From assembly GCA_913031435.1 (NCBI GenBank), contig CAJWFD010000002.1:42050-106049 (forward strand): a stretch of DNA of 64,000 bases. The letters are read 5' to 3'. This DNA is from an uncultured Cryomorphaceae bacterium. GTDB taxonomy: Bacteria > Bacteroidota > Bacteroidia > Flavobacteriales > Schleiferiaceae. This document shows positions 56,638 to 64,000 of the stretch, one piece after another (position 1 is the first letter of the stretch; every line of letters starts with the position of its first letter). The notes below the pieces were generated by a model that had not been told where the DNA came from, made no database searches, and saw nothing but the letters and a program-made list of their open reading frames with translations. The position numbers were made by a program, and so were the translations under genes.

Positions 56638-57618
56638 ATGGAAAACGCAAAAAAAACCATAGCAGTATTGGCCGGAGGGATTTCTTCTGAACACCACATT
56701 AGTGTGTCGTCAGGAAAGACAGCTCTTAGTGCATTTCAAGATGCAGGATACACAACCATGCTCGTTATTCTTTCGCGAGAAGGATTCTTTGTAGAAGGCC
56801 AAAAGGTGAACTTTGAGTCCCTCGATATAAATTACGTATTCAACATCATCCACGGTGCCCCGGGAGAGGACGGACATATTTCAGGCTTTCTTAAAGTTCT
56901 AGGTATACCACACAGCACTTGCGACACTTTTCAAAGTGCACTTACTTTTAACAAATCACAATGCAACGGACTTTTAAGAGGCGCTGGTTTTATCGTGCCA
57001 AGAGGGCGCATCATCACAGAAATACCTGAAAACAAAGAGTTTGCTGCCTGGAATTACCCACTTTTCGTAAAGCCCAACAGATCAGGTTCCAGCTTTGGAG
57101 TAAGTAAAGTAATGGATGAATCCGGTATTCGAGAAGCATTCATTGCCGCTCAAAAGGAAGATCACCAGGTCTTAATTGAAGAAGGGGTTCAAGGGACTGA
57201 AGTAGGGTGTGGTGTCTTTAGGTCTCGATTTAATTTAATTCAGAAAAAAACTACTGATAGCTTTGAAACACAAGCCATAGCAGTCACTGAAATAGTACCT
57301 ACGGAAGCTGGGTTTTTCGACTATGAAGCTAAATACGATGGAAAATCGGAAGAGATCACTCCTGCGAGATTAACCGATGATTTGACACGGAAAGTAGAGG
57401 AGCTTTCCGTTGAAGTATATGACTTCTTAGAGTTAAAGGGAATTGTCAGAATTGACTTCATCATTACCAAGGACCATGTACCCGTGGTCATAGAAGTGAA
57501 TAGCATACCTGGTCTAAGCCCTGCGTCTATAGTCCCCCAACAAGTTACTTATAGGTCATGCTCATTAAGTATGATGTTGGCTGCATTAGCGGAGGAAGCT
57601 ATGGCTTCAAATCAGTAA
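56638..57618 (+). CDS. ddl: D-alanine--D-alanine ligase
   Basis: 326 residues, ATP-grasp fold. A-V-L-A-G-G-I-S-S-E-H opening, H-G-A-P-G-E-D-G, K-P-N-R-S-G-S-S-F-G and the C-terminal V-I-E-V-N-S-I-P-G-L-S are the family motifs. Joins two D-Ala for peptidoglycan; target of cycloserine. Followed after 26 bases by coaD. Confidence 0.97.
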   Translation: MENAKKTIAVLAGGISSEHHISVSSGKTALSAFQDAGYTTMLVILSREGFFVEGQKVNFESLDINYVFNIIHGAPGEDGHISGFLKVLGIPHSTCDTFQSALTFNKSQCNGLLRGAGFIVPRGRIITEIPENKEFAAWNYPLFVKPNRSGSSFGVSKVMDESGIREAFIAAQKEDHQVLIEEGVQGTEVGCGVFRSRFNLIQKKTTDSFETQAIAVTEIVPTEAGFFDYEAKYDGKSEEITPARLTDDLTRKVEELSVEVYDFLELKGIVRIDFIITKDHVPVVIEVNSIPGLSPASIVPQQVTYRSCSLSMMLAALAEEAMASNQ

Positions 57619-57644
57619 TAATCGTTTCACTACCTTTAATCTCT

Positions 57645-58103
57645 ATGTCGAGAGTAGCTCTTTTTCCTGGATCTTTTGACCCAATCACACTGGGCCATGT
57701 TGATATTATACAACGTGCACTACCGCTTTTTGATGAAGTACGCATCGCTGTCGGTACAAATAGCACAAAAAAATATTTATTCTCTTTAGAGCAAAGAGTA
57801 AACTGGATAGAACAAACTTTCAGCCATGAGGCTAAGATATCTGTTGTTACCTATGGAGGTCTTACCGTTGACTTCGCAAAAGAGCAAAACGCAAGTTTTC
57901 TCCTCAGAGGCCTCAGAAATCCTGCTGATTTCGAATTTGAAAAAGCAATCGCACAAGCGAACCGGGAAATGGTACCGAATCTTGAGACCGTGTTCTTATT
58001 AACCAATGCACGTTACGCCTATATAAGCTCAAGTATCGTTAGAGACGTATATAAGCACAATGGTGATTTTTCTCACTTCGTACCTGATACGGTACGACCT
58101 TAA
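57645..58103 (+). CDS. coaD: Phosphopantetheine adenylyltransferase
   Basis: 152 residues from ATG 57645 (M-S-R-V-A-L-F-P-G-S-F-D-P); the frame is open back into ddl but that part is not conserved. Fourth step of coenzyme A synthesis. T-x-G-H nucleotidyl-transferase motif (D-P-I-T-L-G-H) and R-G-L-R-N-P-A-D-F-E-F-E present. Its TAA overlaps the stop of the convergent Nudix gene (58100-58103). Confidence 0.97.
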   Translation: MSRVALFPGSFDPITLGHVDIIQRALPLFDEVRIAVGTNSTKKYLFSLEQRVNWIEQTFSHEAKISVVTYGGLTVDFAKEQNASFLLRGLRNPADFEFEKAIAQANREMVPNLETVFLLTNARYAYISSSIVRDVYKHNGDFSHFVPDTVRP

Positions 58104-58714
58104 ATAAGCCCAGCAAAATTTCTGAGTACATCGTCTAAGCTATTGTAGATAGGTTTGGCTAATATTTTATCAGATAATAGCTCAGGAGACGCCCAATAGA
58201 CATCTGTAATCCCTTCCTCCTTTTGCGGCTTGAGTTTCTTAGAGTATTTAGTATACATAGGATACCAATACGTGATTTTCAATGCATAATCCCCTTTGAA
58301 AGGATAGCAGTGAAATGTTTTTACTGGTGGGCCTGTAATTTCGCAATGCTTTACCCGGCATTCTTCTTCCACTTCACGCACCGCGCAAATTTCGATCGTT
58401 TCTTTGGGTTCGAGTTTACCTTTTGGCATGTCAATTTTACCATTGCGTTCAATGATCAATAGTTCTCCATCTGAGTTCTTCACCCAACCACCTCCTGCCA
58501 ATATGTTTGTATGCAACGACATAAATAGTGTCCAAAAATAATGATCGCTCCCTATTTCCAGGGAAACAGTTAGCCTACCCGAATGAAGGTCTTTAAGCCA
58601 CTTTCTCATGTCCTTAACAGTAGAAAGGTTATTGATAAGATCCGAGGCATCGGCTCCCGGAACGGGACTCAATACAGAACGGTTAATGAAAACTTTGATG
58701 TAATTTTGTAACAT
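58100..58714 (-). CDS. Nudix hydrolase with extra N-terminal region
   Basis: 204 residues from ATG 58714 (M-L-Q-N-Y-I-K-V-F-I-N). About 65 N-terminal residues of unknown role, then the Nudix box G-K-L-E-P-K-E-T-I-E-I-C-A-V-R-E-V-E-E-E-C (99-119), whose usual late Gly is Arg. Substrate unknown. The gene shares 4 bases with the coaD stop and 2 bases with the pyrE start, leaving no spacer on either side. Confidence 0.88.
   Translation of the reverse strand: MLQNYIKVFINRSVLSPVPGADASDLINNLSTVKDMRKWLKDLHSGRLTVSLEIGSDHYFWTLFMSLHTNILAGGGWVKNSDGELLIIERNGKIDMPKGKLEPKETIEICAVREVEEECRVKHCEITGPPVKTFHCYPFKGDYALKITYWYPMYTKYSKKLKPQKEEGITDVYWASPELLSDKILAKPIYNSLDDVLRNFAGLI
58701..58708 (+). promoter_or_regulatory. 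Candidate pyrE -7 box TAATTTTG inside the Nudix gene
   Basis: Exact TAnnTTTG match ending 4 bases before the pyrE ATG, within the divergent Nudix coding sequence. If used, pyrE mRNA would be leaderless or nearly so. No -33 TTG is seen. Confidence 0.35.
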
Positions 58715-59354
58715 GATACAGAACAAAGATGTCGCGCTCAAAACAGCAGAGAGCTTATTGCAAATTAAAGCTATAAAACTTCAACCTGAAAATCCTTTTA
58801 CATGGGCGAGCGGTTGGAAGAGTCCTATTTATTGCGACAATCGGTTAACATTGAGTTTTCCTAAGATCAGAAGCGAGCTTAAAATTGAATTTGCAAAGCA
58901 GATTCAAGAGCTTTATGGTAAGCCCGATTATATCGCCGGTGTGGCAACAGGGGCTATCGCTATAGGGGTGTTAATAGCTGAATACATGAACGTTCCATTT
59001 ATCTATGTTCGGGATAAAGCGAAAGGTCATGGACGTCAAAATCAAATTGAAGGTTTTTTAAAACCAGGATCTAACGTTGTAGTGATCGAAGATTTAATAT
59101 CTACAGGAGGTTCTTCATTAAAAGCGGTAGATGTATTGCAAGAAGTAGGTGCAAAAGTCTTAGGAATGATGGCGATTTTCACCTACGATTTTCCTGTAGC
59201 ACAAGAGAATTTCGACAAGGCAAATATTCGTTTGAATACATTGAGTGATTACCACCATTTGCTGGAACAAGCCTCACATCAAGGGACTATTTCCAACGAA
59301 AGTGTGGCGATGCTTAAAGAGTGGCGTAAAAATCCTTCTGTTTGGGGAAGGTAA
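58713..59354 (+). CDS. pyrE: Orotate phosphoribosyltransferase
   Basis: 213 residues. Makes orotidine monophosphate from orotate and PRPP. F-T-W-A-S-G-W-K-S-P-I-Y-C-D-N-R opening is the family hallmark; PRPP loop V-V-V-I-E-D-L-I-S-T-G-G-S-S. Together with carA (14252) it is the only pyrimidine gene in the window. Head to head with the Nudix gene, start codons overlapping at CATG. Confidence 0.97.
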   Translation: MIQNKDVALKTAESLLQIKAIKLQPENPFTWASGWKSPIYCDNRLTLSFPKIRSELKIEFAKQIQELYGKPDYIAGVATGAIAIGVLIAEYMNVPFIYVRDKAKGHGRQNQIEGFLKPGSNVVVIEDLISTGGSSLKAVDVLQEVGAKVLGMMAIFTYDFPVAQENFDKANIRLNTLSDYHHLLEQASHQGTISNESVAMLKEWRKNPSVWGR

Positions 59355-59359
59355 TTGCC

Positions 59360-60094
59360 CTAACTATTCTGATAAGGATCTATCCATTTAACCGCGTCAA
59401 TATCGTAGGACCTCAATTTACCTGACTCGTCCTCTAAAATCAAGCGACCAAGTGGGTCTATCCCTGAAACCTTAGCCTGAATGACCTCACCACTCTCAAG
59501 TCGATAAGATTTGAACACTTCTCTACCCCATAACATATCTTCATATCTGCGATGAAGTAATACGTGATTTTGTGCCGTGCCTATTTGGGATTCAAAACAA
59601 TGTAGAACCTCTTTTATCACTGAATCAGGGTCAATATCTAAGCCTAATTCCTCTAATGAAATAGCCCTTTTCAACAACCGTTCTGGCTTCATCACATTCA
59701 AGCCTATCCCAATAATGGACGATTTAATATCTCCTCCACTCCAGTGATTTTCAATGAGCATTCCTCCTAATTTTCGATCTCCAACCATCAAATCATTAGG
59801 CCATTTAAAGCCAATTGAACTGGGTAAAATTGACCTCAGACTGTGGCATACCCATTGATTGACAAGGAAGCTGTTTTTGAGTTTTGGAATCCATGGAACG
59901 TACACGGAGAACAACGCGCATTTACCTGGCTCATCCTGCCAAACTGACACTCCACGACCCCTTCCAGTAGTTTGACTTTTTGCCGCAACCGTGGTGAAGG
60001 GTGCTAAAGTACCGGTAACGCTAAGTTTACGCTTCAATTCAGCTTGTGTAGAGTCTACATTTTCTAAAGAAAAAAGGGGGTATTTTTGTGCCAT
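59360..60094 (-). CDS. birA: Biotin--[acetyl-CoA-carboxylase] ligase
   Basis: 244 residues, the short class I form without a DNA-binding domain, so it ligates biotin but does not repress. T-T-G-R-G-R-G biotin/ATP loop, F-K-W-P-N-D-L and G-G-M-L-I-E present, with the C-terminal SH3-like domain. Convergent with pyrE (5 bases) and divergent from rsfS (75 bases). Confidence 0.94.
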   Translation of the reverse strand: MAQKYPLFSLENVDSTQAELKRKLSVTGTLAPFTTVAAKSQTTGRGRGVSVWQDEPGKCALFSVYVPWIPKLKNSFLVNQWVCHSLRSILPSSIGFKWPNDLMVGDRKLGGMLIENHWSGGDIKSSIIGIGLNVMKPERLLKRAISLEELGLDIDPDSVIKEVLHCFESQIGTAQNHVLLHRRYEDMLWGREVFKSYRLESGEVIQAKVSGIDPLGRLILEDESGKLRSYDIDAVKWIDPYQNS

Positions 60095-60169
60095 TATGCC
60101 GAGATCCTGTATTGTGGACTAAGATGGCATATGTTTTGGTATTTAACACACTCAATTAGAACAGATTTA

Positions 60170-60541
60170 ATGCATACAAAACCAGACGCTTCTTCAGAGC
60201 TCGTAACAAAGTTCGTCGTTGACGGACTTCAAAATGTCAAAGGTGAAAATATTACCATTTTAGACCTTAGAAATATAGAGACCGCTGTAACTGACTTTTT
60301 CGTTATCGCAGAGGGAAATTCCAGCACTCAAGTAAATGCTTTAGCCGAAAGTGTGCACAAAAGTGTGCGCGAAAGTGTTGGTGATAGACCATGGCATGTA
60401 GAAGGTCGCTCAAACGCAGAATGGGTACTTATGGATTACGTGAACGTCGTTGTCCACGTTTTTCAAAAGGGCATTCGCGAATTCTATGACCTAGAAGGCC
60501 TTTGGGGTGATGCAGAAATAACAACCATTGAAAACCTATAA
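60170..60541 (+). CDS. rsfS: Ribosome silencing factor RsfS
   Basis: 123 residues from ATG 60170 (M-H-T-K-P-D-A); upstream in-frame residues are not family-like. Binds L14 and blocks 30S-50S joining when nutrients are short. D-L-R-N-I-E-T-A-V-T-D-F-F-V-I-A-E-G-N-S and A-E-W-V-L-M-D-Y-V-N-V-V-V-H-V-F are diagnostic. Six bases before ftsH. Confidence 0.96.
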   Translation: MHTKPDASSELVTKFVVDGLQNVKGENITILDLRNIETAVTDFFVIAEGNSSTQVNALAESVHKSVRESVGDRPWHVEGRSNAEWVLMDYVNVVVHVFQKGIREFYDLEGLWGDAEITTIENL

Positions 60542-60547
60542 CCAGGA

Positions 60548-62671
60548 ATGGCAGACGAGAAAAAAGAAAATCAAATCGACAAATTGAAAAAACAATTTGC
60601 TCGAAATAACGGATCAAACAACCAAAAAACTCCTGGAGGACCAAAAAAGTCTGGTTTTAGTTTTTACTGGATTTATGGTTTAGTGTTCGCTCTATTCATT
60701 GGTATGCAGATCTTTAGTGCCATGAGTTTTCGTGCGAAGACGTCAAGCTTTCGTGAGTTTGAGGAATCTCTTCAACTAGGCGATGTTGACAGGGTTAATA
60801 TCCTAAATGAAAAAAAGATACAAGTCTTTATTAAGGAAGACAGACTTGCTTCGAACGAGCGCTACAATGAGGTAAAAAACAGCAACTTAAGTGATGCTGT
60901 TAATCCAGGACCACACTACGTCTTTGAGATGCCCGCAAGTGCTTTTGAAGATCGTATTAAAGAATACTATAAAGACAACAAAAGCGAAGATCCGATCGCA
61001 GTAAACTATCAAACCCAAGAAAACTTCTTGGGAGACATCATTTCTTGGGTACTTCCTTTAGTCCTAATGATTGGTGTTTGGTTATTTATCATGAGACGTA
61101 TGTCTGGAGGTGGATCACCTGGTGGAGGCGGTGGATCACAGATTTTTAATATTGGGAAATCAAAGGCCAAGGTTTACGACAAAGACACAGAAGTTAAAAC
61201 TACATTTGATGAAGTCGCGGGTATGACCGGGGCAAAAGAGGAGGTACTTGAAGTAGTTGATTTCCTCAAAAACCCCACGAAGTATACAGACTTAGGTGGT
61301 CGTATTCCAAAGGGCGTAATGCTATCTGGCCCACCAGGAACAGGTAAGACCTTACTTGCTAAGGCAGTTGCTGGAGAGGCTAAGGTTCCATTCTTTTCTT
61401 TGTCTGGTTCAGATTTTGTTGAAATGTTCGTTGGCGTAGGAGCCTCAAGAGTGAGGGACTTATTCAAACAGGCAAAGGAAAAATCACCGTGTATCATCTT
61501 CATAGATGAGATTGACGCTATTGGCCGTGCTCGTGGGAAAAACAATTTCTCAGGAGGCAACGATGAAAGAGAAAACACATTAAACCAACTCCTCACAGAA
61601 ATGGATGGTTTTGGAACAAATGAAAACGTCATCATTATTGCAGCCACTAACCGTGCGGATATACTGGATGGTGCCCTCATGAGAGCTGGGCGCTTTGACC
61701 GTATCATCTATGTTGATTTACCAGAATTAACGGAGCGTAAAGCTATCTTCCAAGTTCATCTTAAGGGTATCAAAACTGACAGTAGTTTGGATCTTGATCT
61801 TTTAAGTAAGCAAACACCTGGATTCTCAGGTGCGGATATTGCAAATGTTTGTAATGAAGCTGCACTTGTAGCAGCGCGTAAAGAGAATAAGACTGTTGGA
61901 AAACAAGATTTCAATGATGCGATCGACCGTATTGTTGGTGGACTAGAAAAGAAAACAAAAATCATCACCCCAGCAGAGAAAAAGGTAATCGCCTATCATG
62001 AGGCGGGCCATGCTGCTGTGAGTTGGTTACTAGAATATGCCTCTCCTTTGGTAAAAGTAACGATCGTTCCAAGAGGCCGTTCTCTGGGTGCCGCATGGTA
62101 CCTACCTGAGGAAAGACAGATTACCACTACAGAACAAATGCTGGATGAAATGTGTGCCACAATGGGTGGTCGCGCAGCAGAGAAGGTTGTTTTCGATAAC
62201 ATCTCCACAGGAGCACTAAGCGATCTTGAGAAGGTAACAAAACAGGCAAAAGCTATGGTTACTATTTACGGCCTAAGCGAGGAAATTGGGAACATTACCT
62301 ACTATGATAGTCAAGGTCAAAATGACTATGCAATGAGTAAGCCGTATTCAGAGGAAACAGCAGTTATCATTGATAAGGAAATCAGTAAGATCATTGAAGG
62401 TGAATATGCCAGAGCCATTTCTTTACTTGCCGGCAATCGAGACAAGCTTGATGCGCTAGCTAATATTCTCCTTGAAAAGGAGGTTATTTTCCGTGAAAAT
62501 GTTCAAGACATCTTTGGAAAACGACCTTGGGACAAAGAAGAAGAGGTTGCTACTGAAGAAGTATCGGTGGCTGAGGAAGCACCAGCTGTAGATACCGAAT
62601 CTACTCAAGAATCTGAAATACAAGATGTTGAGTCTGAAAACGAAGCAGATTCTAGCGAACAATCTGAGTAA
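60548..62671 (+). CDS. ftsH: ATP-dependent membrane zinc protease FtsH
   Basis: 707 residues. Two membrane helices (about 39-60 and 164-183), Walker A G-P-P-G-T-G-K-T (261-268), Walker B I-I-F-I-D-E-I-D, second region of homology [20 protein letters not shown], zinc motif H-E-A-G-H (484-488). An acidic Glu/Ser tail of about 45 residues ends it. Degrades unassembled membrane proteins and short-lived regulators. A terminator follows. Confidence 0.98.
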   Translation: MADEKKENQIDKLKKQFARNNGSNNQKTPGGPKKSGFSFYWIYGLVFALFIGMQIFSAMSFRAKTSSFREFEESLQLGDVDRVNILNEKKIQVFIKEDRLASNERYNEVKNSNLSDAVNPGPHYVFEMPASAFEDRIKEYYKDNKSEDPIAVNYQTQENFLGDIISWVLPLVLMIGVWLFIMRRMSGGGSPGGGGGSQIFNIGKSKAKVYDKDTEVKTTFDEVAGMTGAKEEVLEVVDFLKNPTKYTDLGGRIPKGVMLSGPPGTGKTLLAKAVAGEAKVPFFSLSGSDFVEMFVGVGASRVRDLFKQAKEKSPCIIFIDEIDAIGRARGKNNFSGGNDERENTLNQLLTEMDGFGTNENVIIIAATNRADILDGALMRAGRFDRIIYVDLPELTERKAIFQVHLKGIKTDSSLDLDLLSKQTPGFSGADIANVCNEAALVAARKENKTVGKQDFNDAIDRIVGGLEKKTKIITPAEKKVIAYHEAGHAAVSWLLEYASPLVKVTIVPRGRSLGAAWYLPEERQITTTEQMLDEMCATMGGRAAEKVVFDNISTGALSDLEKVTKQAKAMVTIYGLSEEIGNITYYDSQGQNDYAMSKPYSEETAVIIDKEISKIIEGEYARAISLLAGNRDKLDALANILLEKEVIFRENVQDIFGKRPWDKEEEVATEEVSVAEEAPAVDTESTQESEIQDVESENEADSSEQSE

Positions 62672-62688
62672 GCATCTCTATATTTATC

Positions 62689-62721
62689 AAAAAGCCACAC
62701 TATAATTAGTGTGGCTTTTTT
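62689..62721 (+). terminator. Terminator after ftsH
   Basis: Perfect 14-pair stem (62689-62702 with 62707-62720), four-base loop, T-run; A-run on the other side makes it potentially bidirectional. Confidence 0.92.
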
Positions 62722-62744
62722 TGTTGAAAGCTCTTGGAAAGCAA

Positions 62745-62776
62745 TTGACTTGTCTATAGATGCTTTTCTATTTTTG
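62745..62776 (+). promoter_or_regulatory. Candidate promoter of the LUD-cdsA operon
   Basis: TTG (62745-62747), 21-base spacer, TATTTTTG (62769-62776). Consistent with the Bacteroidota consensus; predicted leader of about 14 bases. Confidence 0.55.
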
Positions 62777-62795
62777 ATAAACGATTAACTCTACC

Positions 62796-63410
62796 ATGGC
62801 CAAAAGCGGCGGTTTTTTCTCCAAGCTCACTTCTACCTTTAGAAAAGAGGTTGCATCTTCCACATCCGAAAAAGGAAAATTTGCGCCATTGGAGCAACTT
62901 CCATTAGATGAGAAATTTGTTTCTCAGTTCACGGAAGGAGGTGGAAATTTCGTCTATTGCGCTAACAAGATAGATGCGGTTACCTCTTTGTCTCACTATT
63001 GCTCAGAACAAGGCTGGAAAGGTCTATTTATTTCATCGCCTGAACTTGCCGAATGGGAGAACAAGATCACCATTAAAACTACTTTCCAGAACGATGGACA
63101 GTTTCCCATTGTACTCAGTGCTTGTGAAGCGCTAATTGCGTTCAACGGAGGTATTATGGTTCATGGACATCATACGGGAGGGCGAAAATTAGCGGATCTT
63201 CCAAAAAATCATATACTCATTGCCTTCACCTCGCAAATTGTTGCTAATCTGAGAGATGGAATGACGGCAATTAATCAAAAGTATAGAGAACACAGACCTG
63301 GAAACATAGCGGTCATTCGTGCACCTCATGACCAAAATGTAGAATTGGCAGCAGCGGACCCCAACAAGGATAGGACGGTATTCTTAATTCTCATTGAAGA
63401 CGAAGCTTAG
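62796..63410 (+). CDS. LUD-domain (LutC/YkgG-like) protein
   Basis: 204 residues, cytoplasmic. F-V-Y-C-A-N-K-I-D-A-V, A-L-I-A-F-N-G-G-I-M-V-H-G and the H-I-L-I-A-F-T-S-Q-I-V region fit the LUD fold, named after LutC of the lactate-utilisation complex. LutA and LutB are absent, so lactate oxidation is unlikely; its standing between ftsH and cdsA is one I recall throughout Bacteroidota and suggests an envelope-related role (inference). Confidence 0.82.
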   Translation: MAKSGGFFSKLTSTFRKEVASSTSEKGKFAPLEQLPLDEKFVSQFTEGGGNFVYCANKIDAVTSLSHYCSEQGWKGLFISSPELAEWENKITIKTTFQNDGQFPIVLSACEALIAFNGGIMVHGHHTGGRKLADLPKNHILIAFTSQIVANLRDGMTAINQKYREHRPGNIAVIRAPHDQNVELAAADPNKDRTVFLILIEDEA

Positions 63411-63411
63411 C

Positions 63412-64000
63412 ATGGGGAAAAGAGCATTATTTGGTGGATTATACGCTGCTGTTTTGATTGGCGTTTTTGGATTAACATCTTTTGGACCATACCTGCTCGC
63501 TGTATTTGCTCTTCTTCTGATGAATGAAGTTTCGCGCCTGTTAAAGATGGAGAGTAAAGTTCCTATAATGGTCTTCACATTCCTTGTGCTACTCGCAGGT
63601 GCAATATTCGACTGGGGTGATCACAACGATATCGTGACCTCAACAATAATGCTTAGTACAATGCTGGTACTGACCCTTCTCAGGGCGAAGCAGCCTGCTC
63701 TTGAAATGAGAAAGAGCTTTTTTGGACTGATCTACATCTATGTGCCTATGATTTATGTGATCCAGACGGCTGTAATATCTCCTAAACTCATTCTTTTCAT
63801 TTTTATTCTGATCTGGTCTTCAGATACTTTCGCTTACTTAGTAGGCAAAGGTTTTGGAAAACATCCATTCGCACCAAAGCTCTCTCCTAAAAAAACCATC
63901 GAGGGTTTTGTAGGAGGAATAATTGGCACCTTAATCATAGGTGCTGTTACTAATTTTTTCTGGGGGCTAACCACTATGCCTATTGCGCTATCTCTTGCCG
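63412..64000 (+). CDS. cdsA: Phosphatidate cytidylyltransferase, 3' part cut by window end
   Basis: Read by hand from ATG 63412, 196 codons to the window end without a stop. Makes CDP-diacylglycerol for phospholipid synthesis. M-G-K-R-A-L-F-G-G-L-Y-A-A-V, several membrane helices, then S-S-D-T-F-A-Y-L-V-G-K-G-F-G-K and L-S-P-K-K-T-I-E-G-F-V-G-G, the CTP-binding core of CdsA. The final helix and signature motif lie outside the window. One base after the LUD gene. Confidence 0.95.
   Translation, partial: MGKRALFGGLYAAVLIGVFGLTSFGPYLLAVFALLLMNEVSRLLKMESKVPIMVFTFLVLLAGAIFDWGDHNDIVTSTIMLSTMLVLTLLRAKQPALEMRKSFFGLIYIYVPMIYVIQTAVISPKLILFIFILIWSSDTFAYLVGKGFGKHPFAPKLSPKKTIEGFVGGIIGTLIIGAVTNFFWGLTTMPIALSLA

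Noticed and set aside
61174..61707. 177-codon antisense frame across ftsH
   Set aside because: Lies wholly inside the conserved AAA+ region of ftsH; composition is that of a shadow frame.

Overview
The window reads as a chromosomal segment of a free-living, probably marine, Bacteroidota of the order Flavobacteriales (Cryomorphaceae/Schleiferiaceae-like; this placement is inference). The grounds are a type IX secretion (T9SS) C-terminal sorting domain, Bacteroidota-specific families (DUF4290, DUF6702), the gene order rplQ-carA-eno-gltA, promoters of the TTG-N19-TAnnTTTG type, and ribosomal-protein genes whose starts lack Shine-Dalgarno sequences. Base composition is fairly AT-rich throughout, with no obvious foreign island. 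I see no insertion sequence, prophage, CRISPR array, tRNA or rRNA. Coding density is very high and no gene-free stretch exceeds 300 bases.

Layout. 1-4.1 kb: a partial HupE/UreJ-like membrane protein and a DUF6702 protein (minus), facing an Asp-box beta-propeller protein and dipeptidase PepE, then an outer-membrane barrel protein with a SPOR domain. 4.2-7.3 kb: gpmI-map-methyltransferase, overlapping operon closed by a bidirectional terminator. 7.4-15.4 kb (minus): a zinc-ribbon-family coiled-coil protein whose four zinc cysteines are all replaced, a Nif3-family protein, ribosomal protein S1 with a duplicated acidic tail, a mitochondrial-type citrate synthase, enolase and carA. 15.4-32.2 kb (minus): str, S10, spc and alpha ribosomal clusters merged into one run of 32 genes from rpsL to rplQ behind one clear promoter.

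32.4-37.3 kb (plus): UvrD/PcrA helicase, DUF4290, MurA (active-site Cys replaced by Asp, predicting fosfomycin insensitivity) and a TlpA-like thioredoxin. 37.4-45.2 kb (plus): two perfect hairpins, grpE-dnaJ, a NatAB-like ABC exporter, an MscS channel, a sigma-54 activator without a DNA-binding domain, a small acidic protein and a MATE exporter. 45.2-52.9 kb: an M3 oligopeptidase (minus), then a copper ATPase, HMA-domain peptide and glycosyltransferase in a coupled operon (plus), an LPP20-like lipoprotein, a YdeI/DUF1905-like protein and a di-haem peroxidase (minus).

52.9-56.6 kb (minus): RluD-type pseudouridine synthase, a T9SS-sorted surface protein and a PASTA protein. 56.6-64 kb: ddl and coaD, a Nudix gene wedged with no spacer between coaD and pyrE, birA, then rsfS-ftsH-LUD protein-cdsA (cut by the window end).

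Most genes serve core processes: translation, secretion, central carbon metabolism, cell-envelope building, protein quality control and metal handling. The parts most worth a second look are substitutions in otherwise conserved proteins (MurA, DnaJ, the zinc-ribbon protein, the sigma-54 activator), the mitochondrial-type citrate synthase, the double hairpin before grpE, and the zero-gap Nudix/pyrE junction. I did not find a convincing new multi-gene defence or mobile system. All identifications are from reading motifs and recalled family sequences; no database search was run.
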